Shown: piece after piece, positions 27,395-35,996 of the stretch
Position numbering within the stretch: the first letter of the stretch is position 1
Layout: each line of letters begins with the position of its first letter
NCBI RefSeq assembly: GCF_030553075.1
Contig: NZ_CP130702.1
Span: 1 to 64,000, forward strand
Direction of reading: 5' to 3'
Source of the DNA: Halomonas sp. I5-271120
GTDB lineage: Bacteria > Pseudomonadota > Gammaproteobacteria > Pseudomonadales > Halomonadaceae
Length of the DNA stretch: 64,000 bases
The notes under the pieces: generated by a model
The model's input: the letters and a program-made list of their open reading frames with translations, nothing else
The model's database searches: none
Told to the model about the DNA's origin: nothing
Program-made: the position numbers and the translations under genes

Positions 27395-28057
27395 ATGAAT
27401 AGAACACAGGGAGCCCCTTTCGTCCTCGCGGCTAGCGTCCTGTTATCGGGATGCAGTGGTTTTGACCTGAAGGAGGCACTCGCATCAATGGAAGCCAGTC
27501 CGCCTGCCATGCCGGCACTTCCGGCAGACAGCAGAGCTTCCGCCTACCAGCAGTTCCGATTCTGGCCGCAGACGTGGTTCGACGCGCGCCGGCAACTGCT
27601 CACGGGGGAAATCCCGACGCTGCCTTCTTGGGCTCCCATGGCCGAAGAACTCGACTCATCGGTGCCTGAGTGGTTCGGCCGTCGTATGCCCGGGGAGAAC
27701 CTGCAGCCGTCTGCACCGGTGCCGGCATCGCGAGTGCTATCAGGACCCACCGATGACCTCCTGGCGCTCCCCATCACCAGCTGGACCTGGTCCGATCAGC
27801 TCGAGATCTGCTGGCCGGTGCCCGCCACCGTGGAGCGCGTCTATTTCCCCGCGGGAGCGGTGGAGGGCGGTGCTTGTCTGGCAGACATCGAATACGGGTC
27901 AAAGGGGTGGCTGGCGCAGGTGGGACTCTTCGATCTGGCCATGCCCGTGGAGGCCTGGGCCGACACGGCGCTGTCATCTGCGTGGGAGCTCTCCAGCTGG
28001 AAGGTCGAGGGTTCACAGCTTTATCTGCTGCTGGCGCCAGCGTCGGAGGCCAAATAA
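27395..28057 (+). CDS. Putative outer-envelope lipoprotein
   Basis: The 220-aa product has a lipoprotein signal: a short basic start, a hydrophobic stretch and the lipobox LLSGC (Cys about residue 20). The mature protein is Pro- and Trp-rich (FRFWPQTWFDARRQL, SWTWSDQLEICWPVP). No family is recognised. The ATG at 27395 has AGGGA 8 nt upstream; an in-frame ATG at 27362 adds 11 residues and no ribosome site. The DNA here is clearly more GC-rich than the tra region. Confidence 0.65.
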   Translation: MNRTQGAPFVLAASVLLSGCSGFDLKEALASMEASPPAMPALPADSRASAYQQFRFWPQTWFDARRQLLTGEIPTLPSWAPMAEELDSSVPEWFGRRMPGENLQPSAPVPASRVLSGPTDDLLALPITSWTWSDQLEICWPVPATVERVYFPAGAVEGGACLADIEYGSKGWLAQVGLFDLAMPVEAWADTALSSAWELSSWKVEGSQLYLLLAPASEAK

Positions 28058-28068
28058 TCACAAGAGAG

Positions 28069-28084
28069 CCAAAAAACGGCGCCC
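28069..28084 (+). promoter_or_regulatory. Candidate operator, motif copy 4
   Basis: GCCAAAAAACGGCGCC lies 75 bp upstream of the thioredoxin-fold gene at 28160. It is almost identical to the copy at 25165 and shares 13 bases with that at 1380. Confidence 0.42.
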
Positions 28085-28159
28085 AACGACCCGCGAGAGG
28101 GTAGGGCGGTTGGGCAGACTAGGTACATTACTTCAACGCCTAGTAAGGACTATCTCGCC

Positions 28160-29083
28160 ATGGCAAAGCAGCAAGAAACCGAGCAGACCTCATCCAGCAA
28201 CAAGACCCTGATGGCGATCGGCATTGGCAGCACGGTGATCGGACTGGCCGCCGTAGGTGGTGTCACCTATTCCATCGCCAAGCAGGAGGAAACCGCAAGC
28301 GATGTCAGCCAGCTGACTCAGAGTGTCAACGCCATGGTGGAGATGCAGAAAAATCAGGCTGATCCGGGAGAAGCCGCTAAGGCTGCAGTCCAGGAACATT
28401 TCGCTGCTAAGAACAATGAGAAACGCCAGGCCTTGATGGCGTCAGCGGAAAATGCACAGAACGAGGGGGTTCCTGAAGACAAGCACCTCTACGGTAACCC
28501 CGACGCCCGCTTCACCATTGTGGAGTTTGCCGACTATGAGTGCGTTTACTGCCAGCGCTTCCATGAGACGCCCAAACAGATCGTGGACGGTTCCGGTGGC
28601 AACGTAAGCTGGGAATTCCTGCATTTTCCCCTAGATATGCATAACCCGATGGCCATGAAAGAAGCAGTGGCAGCTGAGTGTGTTGCTGAAGAACTTGGCA
28701 ACAAGGCCTTTTGGGCTTTCTCCAACGAGGCGTATGCAACAACTGGCGGAAATGGCAGCGGAGTCCCCGACCTAAGTGGCACTGTCGAAGCACTGGGCAT
28801 GTCACCTTCGGATCTTCAGGAGTGCATGAGCAACCCCGAGATGCGACAGCGCGTGCAGGACGATCTCCAGAAAGGCGCCAGCGCTGGTGTCACCGGTACG
28901 CCGTCCAGCTACATCGTGGACAACGTCACCGGCAACCTCGTATCGATCTCCGGTGCGCAGCCGATGCAGAGCGTGATGCAGAAGCTGCGTGGTCTAGTCG
29001 ACCAGGGTCGTGAAGGTGGTGAGGCTGGCGCAGAAAGCGCCGCGGCTGCCGACCATGGCATGAACGCTGAAGGCGAATCTTAA
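28160..29083 (+). CDS. DsbA-family thioredoxin-fold protein, membrane-anchored
   Basis: The 307-aa protein has an N-terminal anchor (about residues 17-40), a coiled, Gln/Glu-rich segment (about 45-110) and a DsbA-type domain. The active site is Cys128-V-Y-Cys131 in FADYECVYCQRFHE, and a cis-Pro loop is seen in GVTGTPSSYIV. It should act in the periplasm as an oxidoreductase or isomerase, perhaps for secreted Cys-containing proteins or transfer components such as the CxxC-bearing TraF (inference). The C-terminus is Ala/Glu/Gly-rich and disordered. AAGGA-like AGTAAGGAC lies 12 nt upstream. Confidence 0.87.
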   Translation: MAKQQETEQTSSSNKTLMAIGIGSTVIGLAAVGGVTYSIAKQEETASDVSQLTQSVNAMVEMQKNQADPGEAAKAAVQEHFAAKNNEKRQALMASAENAQNEGVPEDKHLYGNPDARFTIVEFADYECVYCQRFHETPKQIVDGSGGNVSWEFLHFPLDMHNPMAMKEAVAAECVAEELGNKAFWAFSNEAYATTGGNGSGVPDLSGTVEALGMSPSDLQECMSNPEMRQRVQDDLQKGASAGVTGTPSSYIVDNVTGNLVSISGAQPMQSVMQKLRGLVDQGREGGEAGAESAAAADHGMNAEGES

Positions 29084-29130
29084 CGATGCAGATCGCGGTG
29101 ATGAGCCGGCATGCCCCGGAGGGACTGAAC

Positions 29131-29508
29131 ATGGAAAGTATCGTTGCGCGGCTTCGCCAGCATGTGTCGAGCACATCTTTGTCACTCGAGCTGGATAGCC
29201 CTGACCGACGCCTGTTTGTGAAGCAGACATCGGCAGCAGGAGCCTCGAGAGATGCGCTCAAAGAGCTAATGAAGGGCCTACGTCTCGAAGGATTCGAAGT
29301 GTCTGAGCTCTTCGTGGAGTTCGCCCCCTACAACGGGGCGACTCATATCGTGATGGGGGATGAGGAGGGCATCGAGCTGGTGCCCCGGGACAGCGCCATG
29401 GGCCGGGCGCTTTGCCGGGCGGCCTATGTACCGACCCCACGCGAGATCAACGAATCCGATTTTGCTCCACCGCCTGCCGAGGTGGTGGACATCCACAAAC
29501 ATCAGTAG
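29131..29508 (+). CDS. Unrecognised 125-aa protein
   Basis: I chose the ATG at 29131, which has GGAGGG 7 nt upstream; in-frame ATGs at 29086 and 29101 would add 10-15 residues with poorer sites. The product is cytosolic and mixed alpha/beta (ELDSPDRRLFVKQTSAAG, ALKELMKGLRLEGFEVSELFVEF). No family is recognised. It is followed by two further closely packed genes (29518, 29847), which suggests an operon with the thioredoxin-fold gene. Confidence 0.6.
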   Translation: MESIVARLRQHVSSTSLSLELDSPDRRLFVKQTSAAGASRDALKELMKGLRLEGFEVSELFVEFAPYNGATHIVMGDEEGIELVPRDSAMGRALCRAAYVPTPREINESDFAPPPAEVVDIHKHQ

Positions 29509-29517
29509 GAGTGATCC

Positions 29518-29847
29518 ATGACACCGTTTAATGAAGCATTTTTCGACAGCAATACCTTCGACAGTACCTTCGATCTTTTTGTGAGCTTTCGGACGGGGCT
29601 GATAGAGATCCGTGACCTGGGATTGGGCGGCGTCAGTGTCAGCAGTGACATGGAGAACATCCTGCGGGCACTGGACGAGACCGGGATCGATCTGTCGAGC
29701 TTCCGTGTCATGGTGCGAGACAGCCAGGGCTTCTGGGACCAGGTGCTGGTTAAGGATTACGAGGTGCTCAGTGCGCGGTTTGCAGAGACCCTTCCTCATA
29801 ACTTCCGCGTTCCAAATGCCATTGCTGGCGCTACACGGGTGTCCTGA
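29518..29847 (+). CDS. Unrecognised 109-aa protein
   Basis: AGGAG lies 6 nt before the ATG. The product is acidic, with aromatic residues at the N-terminus (FNEAFFDSNTFDSTFDLFVSF), and lacks membrane spans. Its stop overlaps the start of the next gene (TGATG), so the two are translationally coupled. No family is recognised. Confidence 0.62.
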   Translation: MTPFNEAFFDSNTFDSTFDLFVSFRTGLIEIRDLGLGGVSVSSDMENILRALDETGIDLSSFRVMVRDSQGFWDQVLVKDYEVLSARFAETLPHNFRVPNAIAGATRVS

Positions 29848-30269
29848 TGAAAGGGGCTTTCTCCTCCAGCGCGAAGACGGGCCTCCTTGTCACGGTGCCT
29901 CCGCTTGTCGCGGTATCAGTCTTTCCCCTGACAGGCAGTCTGATCGGTGTCTTCCTGGACAACCCGCCACTGCCAACGGTGGGTGAGATCTTTCGCCTCT
30001 TTCAGGACGACCCCGAACAGTTGCTCGTGGCCTTCAAGCATCTCTATCTCGGCTTGCTGTTGCTCTTTGCAGTCCCCCTGAGCGCTGTGTATGTGACAAA
30101 GGCCGTGCGCTGGAATGCCTTCAATGCGTGGGTCGACGGTCGCATGCGCCAGCTCGCTTCTCGCATCCCGAAAAGGGCCCAAAAGCCTCTCGTCGGACTT
30201 TTCATGCTGGCGACGCTGTTCACCGTGGTTTGGCTGATTCGAACCACGCCGGCTGCGACGCTGTATTAG
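29847..30269 (+). CDS. Membrane protein, three spans
   Basis: The 140-aa product has hydrophobic segments at about residues 12-37, 66-84 and 115-131 and basic loops (KAVRWNAF, RMRQLASRIPKRAQK) that set topology. It is coupled to the preceding gene. No family is recognised; co-location with the S49 peptidase, lipoprotein and beta-barrel suggests an envelope role. Confidence 0.62.
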   Translation: MKGAFSSSAKTGLLVTVPPLVAVSVFPLTGSLIGVFLDNPPLPTVGEIFRLFQDDPEQLLVAFKHLYLGLLLLFAVPLSAVYVTKAVRWNAFNAWVDGRMRQLASRIPKRAQKPLVGLFMLATLFTVVWLIRTTPAATLY

Positions 30270-30280
30270 TGAGATAACAC

Positions 30281-31015
30281 ATGTTGAACAAACGACTCGC
30301 CACGACACTGGCCGTGGCCGTTGGCGCGGCCAGCTTGAGCAGCATCGCTCAGGCGTCTGTCTGGCCCTATGAGGGGGAAGCCCTCTCGACCGAGATCACT
30401 CACACCATCACGGATACCGACACCTCAGTGTCCGGCTTTCGGGTCAGCTTTTCTAACCTCTCCCAGAACATTGGCGGATGGCTTTGGGGTATCTCAGGTG
30501 AGTACGTGAACGTCGACACCTCGGTCAGCAGTGACTGGGGGTATGAGATCGGCGGTGAGTTGGGCTATCGCTATGCCAACGTCCTGAAGGGCGTCGACTT
30601 CGACCTGATTGCGGGCATCTCCAGTGCCAACGAAACATATGAAGTCCGAGGCTACGAAATCCCGGGTGTCGCCTACGTCTTCAGCCCCTCAGGGGATCCT
30701 GAAGTTGTAGAAGTCGAAACGACATGGGCGACGCTCGGTGTCGGTTTCTATGCCCAGGCGACGCGGACCACTGATATGTGGTTCAGGATCGGGGTGCAAG
30801 AGGCTCTGGATGCTCAAGCCACACTGGAAACGTCGGGCTATCTGTATGGCAAGGACCTGGATAAGAGCGAGCTCCGTACCCAGTTCGCGTCACTGTCGTT
30901 CCGCTTCCTGAATCGTGCACGCTTCCCTGTTCTTGCCAGCATCGAAGGCAGCCGCACTTCCCCGTACGGTGAGCGTGAAGAGAGCCTCACGCTGTCGCTT
31001 GGCCTGGAGTTCTAA
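30281..31015 (+). CDS. Outer-membrane beta-barrel-like protein
   Basis: The 244-aa product has a signal peptide ending IAQA and a mature part with alternating hydrophobic/polar beta strands, rich in Gly, Tyr and Trp. It ends in LSLGLEF, the terminal Phe typical of outer-membrane barrels recognised by BamA. The size suits an 8- to 10-stranded barrel. It is 11 bp after the membrane protein gene, so it probably closes the operon that begins near 28160. Specific function unknown. Confidence 0.65.
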   Translation: MLNKRLATTLAVAVGAASLSSIAQASVWPYEGEALSTEITHTITDTDTSVSGFRVSFSNLSQNIGGWLWGISGEYVNVDTSVSSDWGYEIGGELGYRYANVLKGVDFDLIAGISSANETYEVRGYEIPGVAYVFSPSGDPEVVEVETTWATLGVGFYAQATRTTDMWFRIGVQEALDAQATLETSGYLYGKDLDKSELRTQFASLSFRFLNRARFPVLASIEGSRTSPYGEREESLTLSLGLEF

Positions 31016-31045
31016 GTCGGCCTCACACTGAAAGTTTCTGTAACG

Positions 31046-31092
31046 GGCACGTCTCGCTACAATGCAGCCAAACCATTGCAGCGAGACGTGCC
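31046..31092. promoter_or_regulatory. Long inverted repeat abutting a start codon
   Basis: Arms 31046-31064 and 31074-31092 (starting GGCACGTCTCGCT and ending AGCGAGACGTGCC) match in 18 of 19 positions around a 9-nt centre. The right arm ends exactly at the ATG of the HU-like gene (31093), and a -10-like TACAAT lies inside the left arm. It could be an operator overlapping the promoter, a terminator for the upstream gene, or an mRNA hairpin that blocks translation. Confidence 0.7.
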
Positions 31093-31497
31093 ATGTCTGC
31101 CAATACACCGAGTCAGTTATCCGCCTCTCCCCCGGAATCGGAAGCATCGGAGGAACCGGGGAAGCGGCTTACCCGTGGGAAAAGCGAAGACGCTGTTCTA
31201 GCTCGCTTTGACGCCATGGTTGGCCCGCTCCCGAAGGACGTTCGCAAAGCGCTCTACTACCATATCTGTGCCGCCATCAGTGAAGAGTTGATGACCAGTG
31301 GCCACGCGTTTCTGCCGACGCTGGGTTGGCTCACGGTCAATACCATTCCCCAAGAGAATGGCTCCATGGTGGTCCGGCCGAGCTTCAAGGCATCGCGTGA
31401 TCTGAAAGAAGAGATCCGCAAGCAGGCCCTGGACGCGGTAGGGGAGGGCGCCGAGCGCCAGCAGTCCCCCGGAGACGATACTGAGGAGTCCAACTGA
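31093..31497 (+). CDS. HU/IHF-like DNA-binding domain protein (tentative)
   Basis: The 134-aa product has disordered, Ser/Glu-rich ends and a central domain (about residues 40-110). LPKDVRKALYYHICAAISEELMTSG followed by HAFLPTLGWLTVNTIP and VVRPSFKASRDLKEEI matches the outline of HU-like folds: two helices, a beta saddle with 'lxxFGxF'-like turn, and a terminal 'FKxxxxLKexi'. HU-like proteins bend DNA; many are autoregulated. No ribosome site is seen, and a 47-bp inverted repeat touches the start codon, which hints at unusual expression control. Call by pattern only. Confidence 0.55.
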   Translation: MSANTPSQLSASPPESEASEEPGKRLTRGKSEDAVLARFDAMVGPLPKDVRKALYYHICAAISEELMTSGHAFLPTLGWLTVNTIPQENGSMVVRPSFKASRDLKEEIRKQALDAVGEGAERQQSPGDDTEESN

Positions 31498-31524
31498 CGC
31501 GGTCGATCTCCAAGTGATCCGCGC

Positions 31525-32049
31525 ATGCGACTTACCGAACAACAGCTCCAGGCGATGGGATATGCCATCAAGGGCGACAAGGCGGTGCCGCAGCTCGTCG
31601 CCAAAGCCGCCCCTCGTGCCGAACAGGCCACCTCCAAGGCCTCTGCCGCCCCCAAGGTGCCAAGGGAAGAAAGTCGCCCTCAGCGCCAGCTCTTCGAGCT
31701 TCTGACCCAATCTCCCGTGCTTGGTCACCTCCCTTGGGTCTGGGAGCATGCCAGCCCGATCCCCGATCGCAAGTTCAGCGTCGACATTGCCCTGGAGCTT
31801 CCCCGGGCCGACGGCAGCACCACATTTCGAGGCGCACTGGAGTGCGACGGCTGGAACTACCATGGTCGCTACCTCAGTGGGTTTAAGCGCGACCGAGAGA
31901 AGGACCGCTTGCTGGCGCTGAACGGCTGGCGCGTCTTGCGTATCAGTGCCGGCGAGATTATGAAGTCGCCCTGGCCGCTGCTTGAGGACATCGAACAGTG
32001 GCTGGATATCGAAGTGGCGGGCTGGCGCCGGCAAGGGGAGGTCTCATGA
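31525..32049 (+). CDS. DUF559/Vsr-like PD-(D/E)XK nuclease domain protein
   Basis: The 174-aa product has a linker-like N-terminus and a C-terminal endonuclease-like domain. FSVDIALEL and GALECDGWNYHG supply the D ... ExD pattern, followed by KRDREKDRLLALNGWRVLRISAGEI, typical of DUF559/very-short-patch-repair-like folds. It may cut or repair DNA, but no substrate can be inferred. It lies 27 bp after the HU-like gene and its stop overlaps the next start (ATGA). Confidence 0.7.
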   Translation: MRLTEQQLQAMGYAIKGDKAVPQLVAKAAPRAEQATSKASAAPKVPREESRPQRQLFELLTQSPVLGHLPWVWEHASPIPDRKFSVDIALELPRADGSTTFRGALECDGWNYHGRYLSGFKRDREKDRLLALNGWRVLRISAGEIMKSPWPLLEDIEQWLDIEVAGWRRQGEVS

Positions 32050-32402
32050 CGGAGAAACAGAATCGCTGGGCCTTTCATCTCAGCATTCTGGCCATGGCCG
32101 CGGGCATTCATTCGGTGTGCTGGTGGATATGGCAGGGGGGGCGAGGGAAGATCGCAGAACTGCCTGGTTGGCTGCAGCATGTGGCCGGGGTCGGTACCGG
32201 TGCCATGATCTCGTATACGCTGCTCCCCATCCTGCTGCTGATAGTGATCCATGGTTGGCAGGCTCGGGGGGTGCTGCGCCCCCGAGTGGTTATGCAGCTG
32301 ACATGGAGGGAGTGGGGCAGGGGAATTGCCGCACTCCTCAAGGTGGGGGGAATGATCGGCATCTTCGGTGTCTGGATGCCATGGACCTTCTGGGTGGGCT
32401 AA
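32046..32402 (+). CDS. Membrane protein, three spans
   Basis: The 118-aa product starts at an ATG with GGGGAGGT 4 nt upstream, overlapping the nuclease gene stop. Hydrophobic segments lie at about residues 9-30, 48-70 and 95-117. No family is recognised. It ends 4 bp into the convergent KorA-like gene. Confidence 0.6.
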   Translation: MTEKQNRWAFHLSILAMAAGIHSVCWWIWQGGRGKIAELPGWLQHVAGVGTGAMISYTLLPILLLIVIHGWQARGVLRPRVVMQLTWREWGRGIAALLKVGGMIGIFGVWMPWTFWVG

Positions 32403-32746
32403 CTGACGTCCAAAGGCTTGCCATCGTCACTGCCTGCAATGATGGTTTCCGGCACCTGAGCAGTGTGGCGTAGCCGGGCCGCAAAGTGCCGGGCATCGTC
32501 AGTGCGTTCTTCCGGCACAAGCAATTTGACTTCCGTTAAGCCGTGCTGATCCATCAGGCGGCTGTACTCATCCTCTAGCTCTCTTACCATCCTGCTGGCG
32601 GCACTGTGGCACACGTCGACCTCTGCAGCAGCCTTTCGTACCGAGGGAGCATGGCCGAGCAAATACAGTTCCGCTGCAGCCAAGGCGCGAGGGGCCCCGC
32701 GTGTGTTCCGTTTCTCCACCAAAGCTTTGAACACTTCTGGGACCAT
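32399..32746 (-). CDS. KorA/TrfB-like transcriptional repressor
   Basis: The 115-aa product has a helix-turn-helix of the KorA/TrfB type: AAAELYLLGHAPSVRKAAAEVDVCHSAASRMVRELE, followed by HGLTEVKLLVPEERTDDARHF, matching the TrfB 'vtavlPe' extension. KorA proteins repress plasmid backbone promoters to coordinate replication, partition and transfer. I chose the ATG at 32746 because AGGAG lies 6 nt before it; an ATG two codons upstream overlaps that site. Possible operators lie in the promoter regions nearby (35087, 35938), but the link is inferred. Confidence 0.68.
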   Translation of the reverse strand: MVPEVFKALVEKRNTRGAPRALAAAELYLLGHAPSVRKAAAEVDVCHSAASRMVRELEDEYSRLMDQHGLTEVKLLVPEERTDDARHFAARLRHTAQVPETIIAGSDDGKPLDVS

Positions 32747-32918
32747 GCGCATCTCCTATCTTTACAAACCATATCGACAGCTGAGCGCTGTGCTTGAGGC
32801 GTCGGGCATCATCATATGCGAATGGTATAAATCGAGAAGTCTGCTGCCCAGCGATCGCGAGAGAGGTTTCAGAACGTCTCCCCCGTGTCGCCGGGGAGAC
32901 GGGGAGCAGTGGCCGGAT

Positions 32919-34970
32919 TCAGGTCAGGAAGGCGGGGATGAAGGACGGGAAACCCGGGGACAGACCCACGATAGCGAGCAACTCGGTTACCAGGGCATAG
33001 GGGACCTGCTGCCAAAGCAACAACGCCTCCCACGTACCCGCCAGCATGGCATGGGCCAAGAACATCACGCCCACGAGCCATGCCAGGTTTCTCGGCCGTC
33101 CCCAACGAATCCTGTGATGCCGTGCTCGAGATCCATGAGGTGCGGGAGACAAGCGAGTCTTGAGCCACACTCGGAGAGGAATCCAGTAGCGGCCGTACAG
33201 CCCAATCTTGTCGTAGGTGCCGTATTCCTTGAGCTCCGCAATGAAGAATCGCCCCCTAACGGTGTAGTCCCACTCGTAGTGCTCCCAGCCAGTTCGTGGC
33301 AAAGCCCAGCGTGACAGCAGCTTGCACAGCCCCAGATAGAGGCCCCAGAGCGTAGTCACCGAGAGCAGCGCGAAGCTGGTAAGGATGCCAGCGGCCGGCA
33401 ACACAGCCGCCTTGATGGGCTGGATGCCATCTTCCCCTTGGCGCAGCGTATAGAGTCCCCGGGCCTGTTCAAATCGGCTGTTGGATTCGAAGATCCCGGC
33501 TACATCGGCACGGTAGTCCTGATAGGTGTAGTCGAGGTCACCTCCGGCCGGGGGGGGCATGGTCATGCCCAGAGCCGCGTCACTGAACGTGGCCCAGGGA
33601 ACGTACTCGGCGCCCCCGTAGCGCTTGGTCGGAAGAGCTGTGATGTCGAAGGGCTGGCTGGCCACTTGATGCCTGACGACATCCATCCGACGGTCGACGG
33701 CCTGCATGACCAGCTTCTTCATGTGGCCGGGGTTCCGGTATTCCCAGCCATCGCGCAGGTAGAGGTCATGCGCCTCCAGGCGATTCTCCACCTCTTTGCG
33801 GCCGAGGAAGCCTCCCAGCAGGCGCTTCATCCCCTCCTCAGACTGATAGCGTGACGGGGCCTCGGCCCACAGGCGATCCATGAATCCCTCAGCGATGGCA
33901 CTGCGGGTGAGCGGGGTATCCCGATCAGCCAGTGCCGGGTAGTTCGCCTCGGCAACGCGCTGAGCCACGGCTTCGCTTTCCACCGGCGCCAGCTGTGTCT
34001 GCAGGTAAGCAGCATAGAGCCGGCGCATGCCAAACAGTGTCGGCCTCAAGGCCTCGTAGGCGTCCTGATCGAGCATATCGTCACGCTGCTCATCGAGACG
34101 CTTGGCGATGAACGGTGAGGCCTCGATGAGCTCGTAGGCTGGCTCGGGAACGCTGCTGAGTGCCCACTTGAACGGCAGCATCGCGGCCATGATCGAGGCT
34201 TGGTACCGGTTGTCGACATGCAGGGCGCTCTGTCCGCCATCCGGCAGGTGTGTGACAGCCGCGGCGGTCATCAGCGAGGCGATAGCATCCTCTTGAGCCG
34301 CCTGCGAGCGGCTCTCAGCCCAAGCGTCGACCGCGAGTCGTTGGCCATGGAAGAACGCGAGGAAGGCCATGGCGAAGACCACGACCCGATTCGGGCCACG
34401 CATCTTCGCCAGCCGGGCGACAGCCAGACCGCAGCCCAAGGAGGCCAGCAGAGGGGCCTGGATCTCCACATAGCGCTTGTCGAGGAGCGACTCCCCTGAG
34501 CCGATGAGGTGGATCAGCGAGGTGTTGAGCCAGAGCTGGATCAGGCCCACGACGAAAGCGGATGCGATGAAGGCTCGAGACCACCACCGCGGCGGAGAGG
34601 TCGGTACCGGCCCCGCGAAGCTCGCCAGGGCGGATAGGGCGGCGATCCACCACCAGTCGATCCAGATCATCGCCAAGCCATAGATGACGCCCAAGCCAAG
34701 TGCGACCTCCGTGCCCTCTTTGTAGTCGGGGTCGCTCTCTTTCTTTTCCCAGAAGGCACCGATGAAGCCGAGCGTGCTGAACGCAAAGGCCAAGGCCGCT
34801 ATCAAGTAGATCACGATCGAAACTACGCCGAACATGCCAAATGCTTCGCTGACCCAGCCGGCGAGCAGCGCACACACAACGCCTATCCCAGTGAAGACAA
34901 GTCGCTGAAGCCAGAGACTCTCGTCCATCCCCATGTTTGCCGCATTCTCGCTATATCCTCTTCCCGACAT
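32919..34970 (-). CDS. Large membrane protein with long extracytoplasmic domain (type 1)
   Basis: The 683-aa protein has several hydrophobic segments in the first ~210 residues, a soluble region of about 320 residues, and further spans at about 535-560 and 640-670. The soluble part carries ALRPTLFGMRRLYAAYL and short Pro/Gly-rich motifs. It resembles the protein at 51225-53294 in length (683 vs 689 aa), topology and the RPTLFG/QPTIFG motif, so the two are probably distant paralogs. AAGGAG lies 8 nt before the ATG. It stands alone. No known family is recognised; the layout suggests a receptor- or exclusion-like envelope role, which is a guess. Confidence 0.72.
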   Translation of the reverse strand: MSGRGYSENAANMGMDESLWLQRLVFTGIGVVCALLAGWVSEAFGMFGVVSIVIYLIAALAFAFSTLGFIGAFWEKKESDPDYKEGTEVALGLGVIYGLAMIWIDWWWIAALSALASFAGPVPTSPPRWWSRAFIASAFVVGLIQLWLNTSLIHLIGSGESLLDKRYVEIQAPLLASLGCGLAVARLAKMRGPNRVVVFAMAFLAFFHGQRLAVDAWAESRSQAAQEDAIASLMTAAAVTHLPDGGQSALHVDNRYQASIMAAMLPFKWALSSVPEPAYELIEASPFIAKRLDEQRDDMLDQDAYEALRPTLFGMRRLYAAYLQTQLAPVESEAVAQRVAEANYPALADRDTPLTRSAIAEGFMDRLWAEAPSRYQSEEGMKRLLGGFLGRKEVENRLEAHDLYLRDGWEYRNPGHMKKLVMQAVDRRMDVVRHQVASQPFDITALPTKRYGGAEYVPWATFSDAALGMTMPPPAGGDLDYTYQDYRADVAGIFESNSRFEQARGLYTLRQGEDGIQPIKAAVLPAAGILTSFALLSVTTLWGLYLGLCKLLSRWALPRTGWEHYEWDYTVRGRFFIAELKEYGTYDKIGLYGRYWIPLRVWLKTRLSPAPHGSRARHHRIRWGRPRNLAWLVGVMFLAHAMLAGTWEALLLWQQVPYALVTELLAIVGLSPGFPSFIPAFLT

Positions 34971-35086
34971 CCAGCGCTCCTTGTCATGTGATGCTTCGCA
35001 TCGTGGTGATGGCTTCGCATTGTCGTATGCCCATGCGGCAGGTACCAGCCGGGCAGTATCGATAGCTTATGCGGTAATATGGTATA

Positions 35087-35106
35087 TCGTATACAGTATT
35101 TAATAC
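35087..35106. promoter_or_regulatory. Operator-like motif upstream of the 683-aa membrane gene
   Basis: TCGTATACAGTATTTAATAC matches the sequence at 35938 upstream of kfrA in 16 of 20 positions. It lies in an AT-rich promoter region. KfrA or the KorA-like repressor are candidate binders. Confidence 0.45.
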
Positions 35107-35300
35107 GGTGTAAGGCAACCGCAAGGACTTGCCGTCTGGCTATCAGAAGCCGCGTCACGGAAAGGTGGGGTCGGCGAAGCGTGTGTCGGTGACACATCGT
35201 TGGTGGCGTTGCGGGTGGGGAAGGACGCGCCAGCACAGGCTATAGGGCTGGCGCGGGGATCGGGGAAGGGAAGGTCAGAGAAGTGTCGAGCCAGGCCTGC

Positions 35301-35810
35301 TCAAGAGAACCATCGCTTCAACGTGGCTTGCGCTTGCGCTACATGCTCATCCTTGATGTGGGCCGCCACGATGCCGATCGCCCCTGCAAGCACGCCGATG
35401 TCGTCGGTGTAGCCAACAATCGGGGTGATATCCGGGAGGGCGTCGACCGGCGAGATGAAGTAACCCAAGCCGCCATAGATCGTGGATTTCGCCCAGGTTG
35501 GCGTGTCGGGATCTTGTGCCGCGTAGTACATCCGCAGGGCAGGGGAGAGGGCTTTCTCGCCGGCCTTCTTGGCATACGTGGTCGTCTTGTTCCAGAACCC
35601 CGCGTCCGAATACTCATCCTTGTGCCGATGTGCTTCATCGGTGCTGTCAGAGCCGAGTGGTTCGTTCTGTTCGCTCGCATCCCCTTCCGAGGTGGAGCTG
35701 CTTTCCGCTTGCCCGAGAGTGTCGTCTTCGTCCTTCAGGATCGTGGCATCAGCAGCTGGATCACTGTGGGCGCCGGGCATGTTGCTGTCGTTCGGTTGGT
35801 TATCGCTCAT
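35301..35810 (-). CDS. YkvA-family (DUF1232) protein
   Basis: The 169-aa product has an acidic, Ser/Asp-rich N-terminal half (to about residue 75) and a C-terminal DUF1232 domain with the hallmark YGGLGYFISPVDALPDITPIVGYTDD (about residues 112-137). The hydrophobic stretches may contact the membrane. YkvA proteins have no firm function. It is divergent from kfrA. Confidence 0.8.
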   Translation of the reverse strand: MSDNQPNDSNMPGAHSDPAADATILKDEDDTLGQAESSSTSEGDASEQNEPLGSDSTDEAHRHKDEYSDAGFWNKTTTYAKKAGEKALSPALRMYYAAQDPDTPTWAKSTIYGGLGYFISPVDALPDITPIVGYTDDIGVLAGAIGIVAAHIKDEHVAQAQATLKRWFS

Positions 35811-35937
35811 GGGTCGTCCCTGTGTAATGAAGTCTCAATGCCCTGGTTGTTATAGCCTTGTGTTCAGGCAGATGTGGGCCGGTCAATATATCGATTGACT
35901 GGAAGATCGGCAAAACAGGCAGCGCGAGTCATAATTA

Positions 35938-35958
35938 TCGTTTACGGTATTCAATAAC
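35938..35958. promoter_or_regulatory. Operator-like motif upstream of kfrA
   Basis: TCGTTTACGGTATTCAATAA resembles the motif at 35087. A small palindrome GTTGC-gat-GCAAC (35964-35976) lies just after it. KfrA proteins are usually autorepressed from sites like these. Confidence 0.45.
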
Positions 35959-35996
35959 TTTTACGTTGCGATGCAACTGTTTCCCCAGGAGGCCCC

